Source of the DNA: Acholoe squamosa
Taxonomy: Eukaryota; Annelida; Polychaeta; Phyllodocida; Polynoidae
Assembly (NCBI GenBank): GCA_949317995.1
Contig: OX439036.1
Coordinates: 87,023,920 to 87,087,919 of the forward strand
DNA length: 64,000 bases
Direction: 5' to 3'
Of the stretch, positions 1 to 11,505 are shown piece by piece (within the stretch, counting starts at the first letter, position 1; every line of letters begins with the position of its first letter). The position numbers and the translations under genes were made by a program. The notes below the pieces were generated by a model. The model was not told the origin of the DNA. It saw only the letters and a list, made by a program, of their open reading frames with translations, and did no database searches.

Positions 1-120
1 GATGCAGCCAAATGCATTACTTTGAGATTAAGAAATTTATCCTTCCGACAGTGCAAAATGTCCATCCGACAGAAAAATGTGTATACGGATGCACTCATTG
101 GTATAAGAGGAAGACTTCAG
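1..120 (+). CDS. Candidate host exon, 5' end outside the window
   Basis: The window opens inside an uninterrupted frame of 40 codons (frame starting at base 1) that runs to a good splice donor, CTTCAG|GTAAGA, at 120/121, leaving an intron of phase 0. The peptide has a mixed, protein-like composition with two FRQC/IRQK-type basic stretches and ends in TDALIGIRGRLQ. I do not recognise the family. The frame closes soon after the donor, as expected for an exon. The 17-base segment at 56-72 recurs in inverted orientation at 239-255 in the following intron, so part of this could instead belong to a repeat. Confidence 0.33.
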
Positions 121-255
121 GTAAGAGCAAAAAAATCTTTGCGGCAGCTTAATCACCCTAGTGCCCCTCAATTATGAGCAGAGTAAGGATAATGTATTTT
201 ACTGTCTTTGTTTAGAATATGGGAGGGTTTTAGTTTTACTGTCGGATGGACATTT
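56..255. repeat. 17-bp perfect inverted pair spanning the exon 1 donor
   Basis: AAATGTCCATCCGACAG at 56-72 is matched exactly in reverse complement at 239-255, with a 166-base spacer that contains the candidate splice donor. It could be the ends of a small repeat, or an exon-intron hairpin in the pre-mRNA. Confidence 0.6.
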
Positions 256-332
256 GAGGGTCATTTTTCACTGAATGTTACACAAACAAATACTTATGCT
301 CTACAATACCCAAAAACCTTCTGAGTCATTAA

Positions 333-1025
333 CCTTTTGGTGCCCAGAATTATTTGAGGATTTTACATTATTTCACAATTATATTACTTTGTTGATAAGC
401 CCATGTGTTATTTTGATCTTATCTTTTGATATTGGCTCTGTATTGCATTTCCTGAATACTCATAACTCAGTAAAGACTTTCAGTTAAGGACATGACATTT
501 ATTGGTCAGGTTGGTAACCATAGTTACTAAAACATTCCATTTGTTGTCATTGGTAGTATTTGGTCTCTCTTGTGTACTATATAGACCCCCCCTATCCATA
601 ATACCTGTAATTCTGAGGCCTCATTCAATTCTGCATATCTATGTGTACTACCACTCAGGAGACATAATCTGCTAGTAACAATGCATGGATTATCTCTATG
701 GATATGAACATTTCTTTTAGAATCTAATGGGAGTATGGGACATTGGATTATATGATCTAGCGTAATAATTGTGTCATGTCTGGTCTTAGCCCCCTGGAGG
801 GTGGCCCTCTAATGAATCATTTTCAAATTTTGACTCCCTGTGTTAGGTATAATGGTGATAGAGAAAAATGGATGGTTGTATTGTGATGGGGAGGTCATGG
901 CAGTTCTATAGAGGGTCTAACTTTGCAGATTGGACCAGTAGATGATAGTTTCCTTCAATATACATTTATTTAAGTCCCATTTAAGCTCAAAACCACGCTT
1001 TAAAGCGCGCTTGGGCACCTAGGGG
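333..1025. mobile_element. piggyBac-like non-autonomous element with TTAA flanks
   Basis: The left end reads TTAA|CCTTTTGGTGCCCA and the right end TGGGCACCTAGGGG|TTAA, giving a 14-bp terminal inverted repeat with three mismatches and a TTAA on each side (329-332 and 1026-1029). CCYT-type ends inserted at TTAA are the hallmark of the piggyBac superfamily. The 693-bp interior has no ORF that could be a transposase, so this is a MITE-like derivative mobilised in trans. A second palindromic stretch (GCTTTAAAGCGCGC) lies just inside the right end. Confidence 0.6.
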
Positions 1026-2325
1026 TTAACACAACAGATATATCAATGAGAAAAAGCTATATCTGAGGTTCTGGAACCCCTCTGGGATATATGCCAGGGC
1101 TGTAAAAAATCTGCTTTTTCGTCGAATTTGCATTTTTTTCACAATTTTTCAACTTTGGAAGCCAACTTATCTAAATATTATGGTTGGATATGCAGGAAAA
1201 TTCATGCATTTGAAAGGTTATGGTGTTCCATTGCAATTGGGACCAAAAGGCACGATATTGGTTCATAAGTTTTTATTCTGTAGGTGCATAAGTGTACAAA
1301 AGTGTGAAGAATGCTAATTATGTTGTGACATACTGACAGATCGATGCACAAGACGTGACAGGTAGTGTTCCATGCAGTAGACAGTTTGGCCTGCTGCCAT
1401 TACGCCATCTGTCAGTGTGTCTGCTGTCTCTGTCCTCCCATATGTCCTTCTGTGGGTGAGCTCCACTGCTTTAGAAGCTGCTTTTCCAAATGTAAATATT
1501 TTCCTCAACAGCTCACAAATATTAGTTGTCATAACTCATGCACACAAAAAAATTTACCTAAGAAATCTTAGTCAAATTGACTTATTATTCTTACTTAGTA
1601 CTTATGACTAACAAATGACCAAGGAGTTCTAAGTTTTCTTAGTCATATTGACTACCCAAATCAGCTTCACTCTCCGAGCACTATCTTGAACAGGGTATTT
1701 GTTGGGAGTTTCAGGCAAGCTAACATATCTTAGTCACTTTCACTAAGAGATCTTAGTAATTTTGACCAAGGTCTGTTAGCTTATTTGACTAAGGGATAGA
1801 CACATGGTGTTACCTTTACACACCAGATGGCAGCATGGTTTTAAAAAGGACTTTTCTGGTGGGTGGGTACAATAAATAGTTCCATGGATGTCAAAATTAT
1901 GATGATTTTTCAGAAACAACATGTATTTGAGGCTTTCAAAATTCAATCTAACATTACACTTGGCCAAATGTACCAAATAGGTTGATGCTATGTCAAATGA
2001 AATAGGCAGTCGGAGAAGAACACCTGTTCTGTGGTAATCTAGATAAATACAATATCCACATTTAAATTTGCTTCTTTGTTGGAAACCCAGAGCACTTTGG
2101 CTCAGGGGTTCTAAATCACGAATATGGTGTGAGGCATTTCAAATGCTAACTCAATGAGGAGACTTTGATCTGTAAGGTGTGAATCCTACATAGAGCTTAA
2201 CACAATCACCAGTTGAATTGAAGTAAAAATATCAAGTAGTTGTTAGGGTAAGGCTGATTAGTGTAATGAGCTTCTCTCAACACCAAAGCTTTGCATCTAG
2301 TGGCAACCTATCATTAACTAGATAG

Positions 2326-4255
2326 TCACTGGTCTCAGATTGTCATCCTTATCATATTGGCTCAAGGTTGCACCGATGCCATAGTCTGAGGCATCTGTTG
2401 TCACAATGAACTCCTTTCTGAAATCAGGATATAAGAGCAGATTATCGGATACCAGAGCCCTCTTGAGATCTTCAAAAGCCTCTGTGTGTTCTTCAGTCCA
2501 CTCTCACTCCTTTCCCTTCTTTGTGAGATCATACAGACATCGTGCTCTTGTGGCATAGTTGGGTATGAACCTCCTATAGAAGCCACTCATACCCAAGAAC
2601 CTCCTGACATTGGTGGGATTCTTTGGTGTTTTGATATCCTTGATAGCTTGTATCTTCTCCGGATTTGGTCTGATCCCTTCCTTATTCAGGACATGGCCTA
2701 GAAATGGGACCTCAGGTGCTGCAATAATGCACTTGGCTGGCTTAAATTTGAGCCCTGCCTTCTGGATTCTTTTCAGAACCTCACCCAAGTCTTCCAGATG
2801 TTGTTCAAATGTGTTTGAAAACACGAGAATGTCATCTATGTAACAGATACAGTTTTTGAACTGTAACCCTTTCAAGACAAGGTCAACCACCATCTGGCAA
2901 CTACGAGACTAATTCATTAATCCTATACTCATCCTTTTGTACCAGAACTTACCAAATGGAGTTAAGAACCCTGTCTTATCTCTGCTCTTCTCTGTGATGG
3001 GAATTTGATGGAACGCCATCTGCAAATCGAGAGCTGAAATGAAATTGGGCTGCATCTGACCCACAGCATCAATGGCATCCTCTATGTTTGGAATAGCCAG
3101 ATACTGTGGCACTGTAACTGCGTTAAGATTTCGATAATCACAAACGAGCCGATGCCCTCCACTTTTCTTTGACACAAGAAAGGCAGGGCTAGACCAGCCC
3201 CCATCGTACCTGGGTTCCAAGATTCCCAATCTTACTTGCTCATCAATATGCGCCTTCAATTGTTCTCTCCTTTTGGGTGATATCCTGAAAGGCATCTGCT
3301 GTACAGGCTTAGCCCCAGAAATCAGTTCTATCTCATGTTCTATCCAATCGGTACAACCCACCATACCATCTGGTCCTACAAAGGCTCCACAGTTCTCTCT
3401 TAGAAGGGCATCTATCCGTGCTCTCTGCTCCTTTGACAACTTTGACCTAGAATAATCAACCGCTGGAATGAAACTGGGTTGTCCGTCTTGCTTCTGTGCC
3501 CTGCCTTCAACCTGTGGATCAAACATTTCCATTGAAGATACCTGTATCACCTCAACGTCTCTGGACAAACTCAATGTCCCTAGAGCCGTTCCTGGCTTCA
3601 CCTCAATTTCCTGGTCTGAAAGGTTAACAAATCTCACAGGTACAGTGCCCTCATGCACTCTCACACAGCACCTAGCTGTCCACAATCCTGTCTGTTTTGC
3701 TACCTTAAAACCTACATAAGTCAGAAACGTACCTTCTTTGAAAACGTCATCCACAGGGAGGCTGCACAGCATCTCAGTATGTGCTGGCACTACCAACTTA
3801 CCATGTGCCCTCACAATACTCTGGCTATTGTCCTCTTGGTCTACTTCTTTTGGTTGGTCATATACTATGCTCATACCATACTGTTTCAGGAAATCTCTGC
3901 CCAGAACTATGTCTAGTCTGAGGCCTGGGATAACATGAAATGTGACCTCATAAGGAATGCCATCAATCTTAATAACACCCCTCATGTCACAATAAGCATC
4001 TCTGACCTGACCCCCTGCAAATGTCACACATGCACATGAAGAGAATTCCTCTATTTTACCACCATTTGCTTTTACCTGGTTGTAATAGTCAAGACTTACA
4101 CAGCTACAGTCTGCTCCAGTATCAACAAGTGCCTGTGCACAAGCTTGACCAATGCATACCTCAACACAATTTCTCTCTGACAACAGATGTGATGCCATGT
4201 AGGCCTTACCCTCTTGGTGCTGTCTGTCTTGGCGTTCACAGATAGATGAAATCAT
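2326..4255 (-). pseudogene. pol: pol remnant: protease, RT, start of RNase H
   Basis: Protease carries LVDTGADCS followed by VLGRDFL, the two signatures of a retropepsin. Reverse transcriptase follows with GGHRLVCDYRNLN and ALDLQMAFHQIPI; the catalytic box CYIDDILVFS is encoded around 2815-2845, and GFYRRFIPNYA marks the thumb. An in-frame TAG at 2909-2911 interrupts RT just after YKRMSIGLMN, and a TGA at about 2501-2503 follows YDLTKKGKE. The frame continues after that into an RNase H start with TTDASDYGIG (about 2375-2405) and is lost near 2326. Integrase is absent. A dead copy. Confidence 0.85.
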
Positions 4256-4334
4256 ATCCCTAGTGCATGGGCTATGAGATCCACTGACGCCCGTCGGCTC
4301 TCTCCTGAACTGGTCACGTCTCCCCTTTGGATCC

Positions 4335-5024
4335 TCATACGAGTTTCTTTCTATAAGGACTAGTCACCCCCCTGATTAACGAGAAAATCATATCTGTCTC
4401 AGTCAGACCCATTCGTCGGTAGGCATAGGAAGCCTGAACTATAAAGTCTTCCAACTCCTGATCTGGCCTCATGGATAACCTAGACAACCTTTCAAACTCA
4501 GCATTAGTCACTTTGGTGAAATTGTCTAGAAAGGCTTTCCTCACCTCAGCCCATGTGGCTTTGTCCTTCACCTTGCTGACTATGTACCAGTCTCTAGCTG
4601 GGCCCTCAAGATAGGTAGGAAAAATCCTAAGAAGCTCGGCATCAATATTCATAAGACCTGGCACCTTTACATAGCGTTCAAAATCTTCCATCCATATTGA
4701 TGGATCCATATTAGCACTGTTCTTGAAATTACTTGGTGGTTTGGCATATGCTGACCTGCTCCCTAAATGATAGACATTCAGTCTATCACCCTGGTCTTGA
4801 CCTTGACCTTGGCCCTGACCTTGACCTTGGCCCTGGCCCAAAGCATTGATCTCCCCCCTCTGCCTCTCAAACAATTGTTCTATTTGTTGCTCTGTTCTGT
4901 GCTCCATAGTTTGAACATTGTGTTCAAACATCTGAGCTATGGCTTGATATAGACCTTGGATATTGGCATCTTCAAGATTTTGACCAAAGATCCTGCCAGA
5001 TCTTAATTCTCTATTTTGTGACAT
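4335..5024 (-). pseudogene. gag: gag remnant of the decayed Gypsy copy
   Basis: The 229-codon frame starts with ATG at 5024, 45 bases after the LTR, and looks like the true start. An N-terminal Gln/Glu-rich helical stretch is followed by a (GQ)n run around residues 64-78. A Retrotrans_gag-type domain then covers about residues 105-225, with the usual W-x5-Y...YLEGPARDWY...W...FL pattern (words such as FPTYLEGPARDWY and WAEVRKAFLDNF). It ends at a TGA at 4335-4337, and no CCHC zinc knuckle is seen before the protease, which lies in another frame. It would have formed the capsid of the element. Probably truncated and inactive. Confidence 0.75.
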
Positions 5025-5069
5025 TTTGAATTTGTGAGTAACCTATTTGGGGTAATCCACCAGTCGCAA

Positions 5070-5745
5070 TGTTAGGGTAAGGCTGATTGCCTACCGTCAC
5101 TATGTGGGACAGATATGACCCCACACAGATTAGGTAAAGGCAGAATTTGGGCCTTTTCCCTAAAGGTGATTGCTTTCTACTATAATTACACCATATTTCA
5201 CTTATGGCTTAATATCAAGGTTTTAGGGATCAAAATATATTACAAAATACCAAATGGGAAGCTAGTATGCGGTTTATAATATATTTATTAATGTTACTCA
5301 CTATCTCAGGAGATATCCATCAAAAGGTCACAATATTCTCAATAGTAGTACATATTATTAAATATCCAGTACCAGTCTCACAGTACATAGCCATACACAG
5401 TTCACAATATAATAAAGTTCAGGTCCCAGAGCTCAACAAAATACAACATAAAAACAGGCAGAGGGTTCCAAATAAAGTCACAGTACCTTTAGGGTTATAA
5501 TGCTACAGGTTCCTGGTAGCATATATAACCCACCCCTAGAGTCCTAGCAGTCCCTGGCTATATCAGCTCCCATAGCCACTCCACACTGGGAACTGCTGCT
5601 CCTAGGCTCCTAGCTCCTTGCTCTCTGGACTCCTACTGACTGTCTCTAACCTTTCCAACTCTATTTAACCTCATCATTGTTAGCCTGCTATAACCATATT
5701 TGGACATTGAACAAGCCCCAACTAGTGTGTGGCTTGGTTGTCACA
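5070..5745 (-). repeat. 5' LTR of the decayed Gypsy copy
   Basis: On the minus strand the segment begins TGTGACAACC and ends ...CAGCCTTACCCTAACA, i.e. TG...CA ends. It is followed after 7 bases by TGGTGGATTACCCC (plus-strand 5049-5062), a plausible tRNA primer site. The inner end is repeated at 2241-2259. It holds an AATAAA on the minus strand near 5285. The outer border is the less certain of the two. Confidence 0.6.
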
Positions 5746-6157
5746 CCCTGAGTGGTGGAGGTGGGGGGGGGGGGTGGCTGGTGGCACTGAAACTAAGTGG
5801 GAGTACCAGCTTTAGCACCTCCACCCCCACCCTGGAGCTGACAGCCCACACAGTTGCACTCTAATACCCATCATATTTCTAACCAAATATATATCAAAAT
5901 GCCTTTGCAACATTAATATACAAATAAATGACAATTGATAAGATTCCAATATTATATGTTATATGTCAAAACAGCCAAGGAATCCTAGTCAAAATCAGGC
6001 AAGCCAAGGCAATTTGGCCACTTTGTCTAATGATTAGTCATATTCGACTAAGAAAAAAAGGGATGTTTAAAGATGGCGTTTTGACTAACCTTTGCTAGAA
6101 AGTTAGACGATTCGACTCGTATATGACTAAACTTTGGAACTTTTTTTTTCTGTGTGG

Positions 6158-7679
6158 GTTATACATGCATGCCTGGTCACGGTAGTAGTCAGCTGACCTT
6201 CGGTGACCTTTATCTACCCAAACCTATAAAGATACCACTGTAAACTCACACTCCACACGTGCCTTTTATGTAGGTGACTACAAGAAATGATGTTCATACG
6301 GTCATCAAAGGTAGCCTTGTGTCTTGTAGCCTGGCGGTGTTACCTGAATGTATGACACCCCAGACAACCCTTGTTCTAGAAAGTTTTAGACATTGACTGC
6401 TGCTCAAATAAACCACTCACGTCTACTCTGGTTCATGGGCCAGTAAGGGCAGCTAGTACAGAAAGCTTAAGAAATCTCTTTATAAAGAGTCACCAAAATG
6501 GTCAGAATGAATGGGCCCTCCTTGAATAGCATGCCCCTTTGCTGTGATAAGACTAAAATTCCAGATCTATTCCGGTTAGCAGAGGCAGAGGAAGCAAATC
6601 GTTTGATGAGTGGCTTGATGGCGCTGATGCCAATACATGACCATGATAATAGCATTTAGGCCTGTATAGATCACATTCCCCGGTGCGTTTCATTTCTGAC
6701 CCAGGCTTAATTTCTCCTACCCCATATCAATCTCAATTCTTATGTGGCCAGTATTGAATGTGTCAGAACCTTGTACGTGCTGCACGATGCAGCAAATATC
6801 CTTTTTTTCTATTTGGCATTGGCAAATAAAACCATGTATTTCACAGTTGATTTCATAAATATCAGAAAAAAAACAATATATTTTGAATTCCCTACAACTC
6901 CCAACTCTAGACATGACCAACCCTGATTTTCTATGGTTTGAGTTAAATTGACGCATACAGAGCAATTGGGTAAGGGAGTGATCATTTTCTAACAACAGGG
7001 GGGGGGGCTGGTGGGTTTGCGCACAGACGTGCGAAAAAAATTTCGACAAAAATCGTGCGCGGACGTCCCCTTCTAGCCTATAGTAACGCGCGGGTTTTTC
7101 ACTGAAAACAGGTGAAATTATTTTGACCCCCCCATCAGAGGTAATGAAAAAATTCTGACCCCCCCCGGTCAAGGGGTTGAAAAAATTCTGACCCCCCCCC
7201 TCAAACCCACCGCCCCCCCTCCCCTGTTGTTAAAAAATGATCACCTCCTAACCTTAGGAAATTATCGTCAGGTCTTGAGGTATGAAGCGATAGCACACAC
7301 AACCCTAAGATATCACTAGCGGCACAAAAGCATGTTTGTCGGGTGAGTGGGTCATGTACAATGCATGGAGGGTGCCTTGAAGCCTTGTGATGAACGTCTT
7401 GCCCCAGGGAGCCACCCGTTTGCTGTCTTTGCTGTCTGGGGTAGTAGGCCACTACTAGAATAAGGGTTGTCTGGGGTGTCATACATTCAGGTAACACCGC
7501 CAGGCTACAAGACACAAGGCTACCTTTGATGACCGTATGAACATCATTTCTTGTAGTCACCTACATAAAAGGCACGTGTGGAGTGCGAGTTTACAGGGGT
7601 ATCTTTATAGGTTTGGGTAGATAAAGGTCACCGAAGGTCAGCTGAGTACTACCGTGACCAGGCATGCATGTATACCTGT
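6158..7679. repeat. Inverted duplication, about 220-bp arms
   Basis: 6158-6380 is repeated in reverse complement at 7456-7679 with about 95 percent identity by eye (shared words include ATACATGCATGCCTGGTCAC and GACACCCCAGACAACCCTT). The 1.07 kb spacer contains the palindromic element at 6972-7250. The left arm abuts the end of the DNA element at 6154. It may be a fold-back element or an inverted local duplication; no coding frame is found. Confidence 0.7.
6972..7250. mobile_element. Palindromic G/C-run element, copy 1
   Basis: Ends AGGGAGTGATCATTTTCTAA and (reverse-complemented) AGGAGGTGATCATTTTTTAA enclose long G and C runs and GACCCCC / AAAAAATTTT blocks. Two further copies lie at 13034-13329 and 60782-61031, so this is a dispersed family. 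Nearly the whole unit can fold on itself. No ORF. Confidence 0.65.
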
Positions 7680-9320
7680 GTCGGCATATATATGGGGTAC
7701 TTATCGGTTTAATCTAAATGTGTATGAATTTGGCCACATATTACATACTGGGTAGTATAAAGTACCAATTGTTCAAGACTGGCTGCAGTGCCCTCCAATT
7801 AACTTCACGATAAGAGACACTCACAGGATGGGGCGGGGGGGGGGGTCTGATTTACCCATTTATGATATCACATCTTTCTGACTACTATATTTCTGACATT
7901 ATATTATTGGCATTATAACTTGATCAGAGACTTATAATTCTGTAATGGGTCATATTTACAAAAGGCCCTTTGGTTTGACCATAGAGTGTAAGAAATTCCT
8001 CCAGTCTCCATGGTTTGACTAGGCGGATAACAAACATGATGAAAGGAGGCCTGACTACCTATTTCCCTCAAAATCCCCCATCTTCGTAGACACTCGTGAT
8101 TTTCTTGTTTTGGAAGAACTTTCTATTTCATTATGAAGCCATCTCTTCTCGGAAGAACATCTATTGATTTATGAAGCCATTTCTCTGAAGTGAACGCAAC
8201 TACAGAGGTACACATGCAGATACTGATGGGTATGATGATAATTATCCAGCGTTAAAATTGCCTTATAATAACTCTTATCTTAAAGTCACACAATGCGAGA
8301 TTAGCCCTGACACTGTCCACGTAACTATGGACTTTAAGTCTAAATAAAGAATTGTCATTGATACACATGTAACATCCGACCTGTAACTTAAGTACAGGTA
8401 TGTCAGATAGCGTATGTCGTCCATGCCAGATGACTACTGTCAGGTGAGAATTCAACAGGTGTGTAGCTACTAAGGATCAGTCTAATCTACCTGCCATAGG
8501 ATCCAAAGGTGGGTACAGGTACAACAGTGGGAAGCAGCAGGAGGTGTGCCCACCCCTATAGATAGGCCCATCAGATAACACATATCCCATTCACCGCCCT
8601 ACAGACAGCTTTAATCTGTTACCTAAATGTGTAAATACTGATATGATTCCTATCTACTACAAATGAGGCTGATACTGTATTGCCAGAATTACATATGTCA
8701 ATGGTTCAAATCATGGGAATACACATTTGGTATGAATAATAACATTGGTTTTACAGGCCAAGTCAGTGAATAAAACTGTTTGTCAGTATCAGAAATCAAA
8801 CGACCTTATTAGACGCATACATTGTAATAACTATACATAATAGGGCCTGAGTGTCTGGGGGCATTATGATCTGTAATCACAAGTCGTTAATTGGAAAAGA
8901 AAACACTACTAAATTGACATTTATTATATATTTTGTAATTTGGATATTAGTATTCTAGTATTTAGATATCAATTTAGTCAATGCAAAGCAGCATTTCTGT
9001 CCGGGATATCTGTACATTGCAATGTCTGTGGGTGACTTTATTGTGGGACCAATGACCAAAATGGTGCGTTGATAGAGTCCAAGTGTCCTTTGTAGGTGCC
9101 CACCTTCTAAAGGGACCCTTTTGTCCAATGTCTGTTTCATAAAGATCAGTTTTATGGTTTTGTGGACAGCGCTCGTCTGACCAATGCTTTGATGTTCTCG
9201 TTACCACTCCATTCATTTTACATTAGCTAAGGACCTTTGGTTTAATATGATTTCTCAGAACTGCCACCATTGGACACAGCCCCCCTGTACCAAAACAGAA
9301 GATAAAGAACTTCCCTGTGG

Positions 9321-9323
<3 letters not shown>
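7680..9323. other. No gene recognised
   Basis: Unique-looking AT-rich DNA with a G run near 7830. One possible 3'-terminal exon follows GGTTTTACAG at about 8758 and runs 26 codons to a stop, but nothing supports it beyond the acceptor. Confidence 0.5.

Positions 9324-9396
<73 letters not shown>
9324..9396. repeat. (TA)n microsatellite
   Basis: An uninterrupted run of about 36 TA dinucleotides. Confidence 0.97.
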
Positions 9397-9398
<2 letters not shown>

Positions 9399-10372
9399 GA
9401 TGATTGTTACAAGATGTGTACAAGTTGAAAATTAAATAAATTGATTTTTATGCATATCCTACAGGTTTTGAGTCTTTGAGTCCAAAGTTCTGATTGTGTG
9501 TAAAAAAATTAGAAAAATCACAAACTCCACTATATGATATATTGGACAATTTCGGGAGTTTTCAAGCCACAGTTATAATTTTTTGTACACACACTCTTGG
9601 GTATTGTACTAGTTCGGACATGTAATTTGGTAATGACACAATGATTTTTGAAGGTGTAGTGTGTTGCATAAGGTATGTGTAAGGGGGTGATCAATCAATT
9701 TTCTGATTTTACTGCAACTGCGATAAAAACTGACCCCTTGGCAGTCAATGACTTGAATGGACCTTTTCATAAAGCCAGGATATAGGGCTATAGATAATAT
9801 ATATATATATATATATATAGTATTCTGAATATCATGTGTTATAGTCGTGGCTTGACAATACATCACAGAGCTGATCAAGTCTCCGAGAATCACCTAACGA
9901 GTTACGTATGGGATGTTGAGTGCCCCCGCCCTCTCCCTTGGGGCGTGGCGGTGGTATCTGAGCGATAGCTGGCCGTCACCAGGGTTCATAAAGAAACAAG
10001 CCGGGGGTATAAAATACACGGTGTTTCCCTATGGGAAACAAACCGACAGCCGGGAAAACGATCGTATGACACACTTTGCAATCAAGCTCCAGTGAGATGA
10101 AAAGTAGTTCCGGTCATCGGGGAACAACTCTATCAAGCTGACCAATGAGAGGCAGCAACGCATCTCTTTGATTCATTGGGCGGTGATTTGTCGACACAGT
10201 GGCTATATGGCTTTCAATATCCCAAACTCAAGCTTGCCAAGGCTACATTCCTCTGCCCAGTGTGGCAATGTTCACCATTACAATGTTGGACTACCCCCCC
10301 CCCCCCCTCAGTACACGCTGCTCTCTCCCCCAGCACTTTTCTTTCAAACGTCGGAAGATTGACACAGTATTG
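9397..10372. other. No gene; short (TA)n at 9796-9820
   Basis: Non-coding. It contains a second short TA run, and C runs near 10295-10310. The overlapping frames at 10168-10390 encode proline runs created by those C tracts and are not credible genes. Confidence 0.5.
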
Positions 10373-10529
10373 AGGGCTGATCCATAAATCATGTCTCTTT
10401 TAGGCCTTTTAGAAGACCCCGCCCCCCCCCCCGTGACCCATCCCTTTGTTACGCTTTTACTATAGAAATGTATGGGAGCCATGGAACCCCCCACCCAGTC
10501 CGGCGTGACATAATTCATGGATCGGCCCT
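10373..10529. mobile_element. Short TIR element (MITE)
   Basis: AGGGCTGATCCATAAATCATG on the left pairs with the reverse complement of the right end, AGGGCCGATCCATGAATTAT, over about 24 bp. The 157-bp unit contains C runs and no ORF. Flanking bases (TTG / AAT) do not give a clear target duplication. Confidence 0.5.
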
Positions 10530-10892
10530 AATTTAGATAGGCGTGAAAGCATAAGGAAGAAGTTCACTGCACGGTACAACCTGTAAAATACCTGTAAACT
10601 TAAACTTACATGTGGTATTGATTTGAAAACCTGGGTATTATATATAACACAACGGATGCAGGCAGTAAAATGCATATTAATTGTTATTTTTTAACTGTAC
10701 CTTCTAGGGAAACTGTATGACATATCATAATGAATCTGACTTAAATCATGCAAATCACCACACAATTCAAAATCATGTCAAGGTGGGAGAGCGTTGCCCT
10801 ATGTAAGGCTGCATCTGTGCTGAAGTGTCACATCACAACCAAGACATCTCCCTCTCACCAAGGTCAAAATACCAGACCGTGGGGTCGATGGG

Positions 10893-11505
10893 GTTATACC
10901 CCAGGGGGGCCACTCCCTATATGTTCAATAGTAACCATGTGCGTACATAACCCTTGACTTGGTACCCCTTTTAGCGGGATAAAATTCTACAAAAACATAC
11001 CCCTTTGGACGGGAATTAACTTAAAAAAGTATCCCTTTCCCTGCCATTAAAATGCAAGAAGAAAACCCTCATTTTTGGCATCCTTTCAACATGATATATT
11101 CATAAAATGATAACAAAATATACCCCTTTCCCGGCCATATTTTGAAGATTTCCTGAAAAAGGTACCTCTTTCCCGGCCAGAATTGTCAGAATTTCCTGGA
11201 AAAACGTACCCCTTTCCTGGCTACATTTTGAGGATTTGCCTAAAAAAGTCGAAGCTTTAAGAAAAAAAATTACCTCTCAATATAAATCTCTAACTTTGGT
11301 TCTAATTGGAATATTTGAAAAATTCTCACACGACTGGAAAGCCCTTTAAAAGGGTACCCCTTAGACCCAAATTGGACCCAAAAGGACCCCTTACAACGGG
11401 TCCGGGCGGGTCCCCTCCTAGGGTCCAAAAATACCCCTTTTCCCGCCAGTTTGTGTACGCACATGGCTTCCACAAAATCTCAAGTGGCCCCCCCGGGGGT
11501 TATAC
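10893..11505. mobile_element. TIR element with internal CCCTTTCCCGGCC repeats
   Basis: The left end (ATACCCCAGGGGGGCCACT) and the right end (reverse complement ATAACCCCCGGGGGGGCCAC) form an imperfect TIR. It extends about 60 bp inward and includes CCATGTGCGTACA on both sides. The interior is a run of diverged units of about 50 bp, each with a CCCCTTTCCCGGCC-like core. Non-coding. Confidence 0.55.

Larger units (their letters stand above)
2241..5745 (-). mobile_element. Decayed Ty3/Gypsy LTR retrotransposon, minus strand
   Basis: Reading the minus strand from 5745 downwards: an LTR, a primer-binding-site-like TGGTGGATTACCCC, gag, protease, reverse transcriptase, and the first part of RNase H. 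The last 19 bases of the LTR (TGTTAGGGTAAGGCTGATT on the plus strand) recur at 2241-2259, so the 3' part of pol, the integrase and nearly all of the 3' LTR have been deleted. Two in-frame stops break RT and RNase H, and gag and protease lie in different frames. I found no target-site duplication at these borders. Confidence 0.85.
1541..6154. mobile_element. TIR DNA element interrupted by a Gypsy insertion
   Basis: The left end (CACACAAAAAAA at 1541) matches the reverse complement of the right end (CACAGAAAAAAA, ending at 6154), with TG directly outside both ends. Just inside each end are repeated TTAGTC/GACTAA words (1560-1810 and 5970-6120), a subterminal pattern typical of non-autonomous DNA transposons. 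The Gypsy remnant at 2241-5745 lies between, so the original element would have been about 1.1 kb. No transposase frame is visible. The TIR match is short and the pairing of the ends is an inference. Confidence 0.4.

Noticed and set aside
2236-5750. Target-site duplication for the decayed Gypsy
   Set aside because: The five bases outside the two borders (GTAGT and CCCTG) do not match; one border is probably a deletion junction.
9223-9423. Frame with Tyr-Ile repeats (also at 60237-60626)
   Set aside because: Translation of (TA)n microsatellites.
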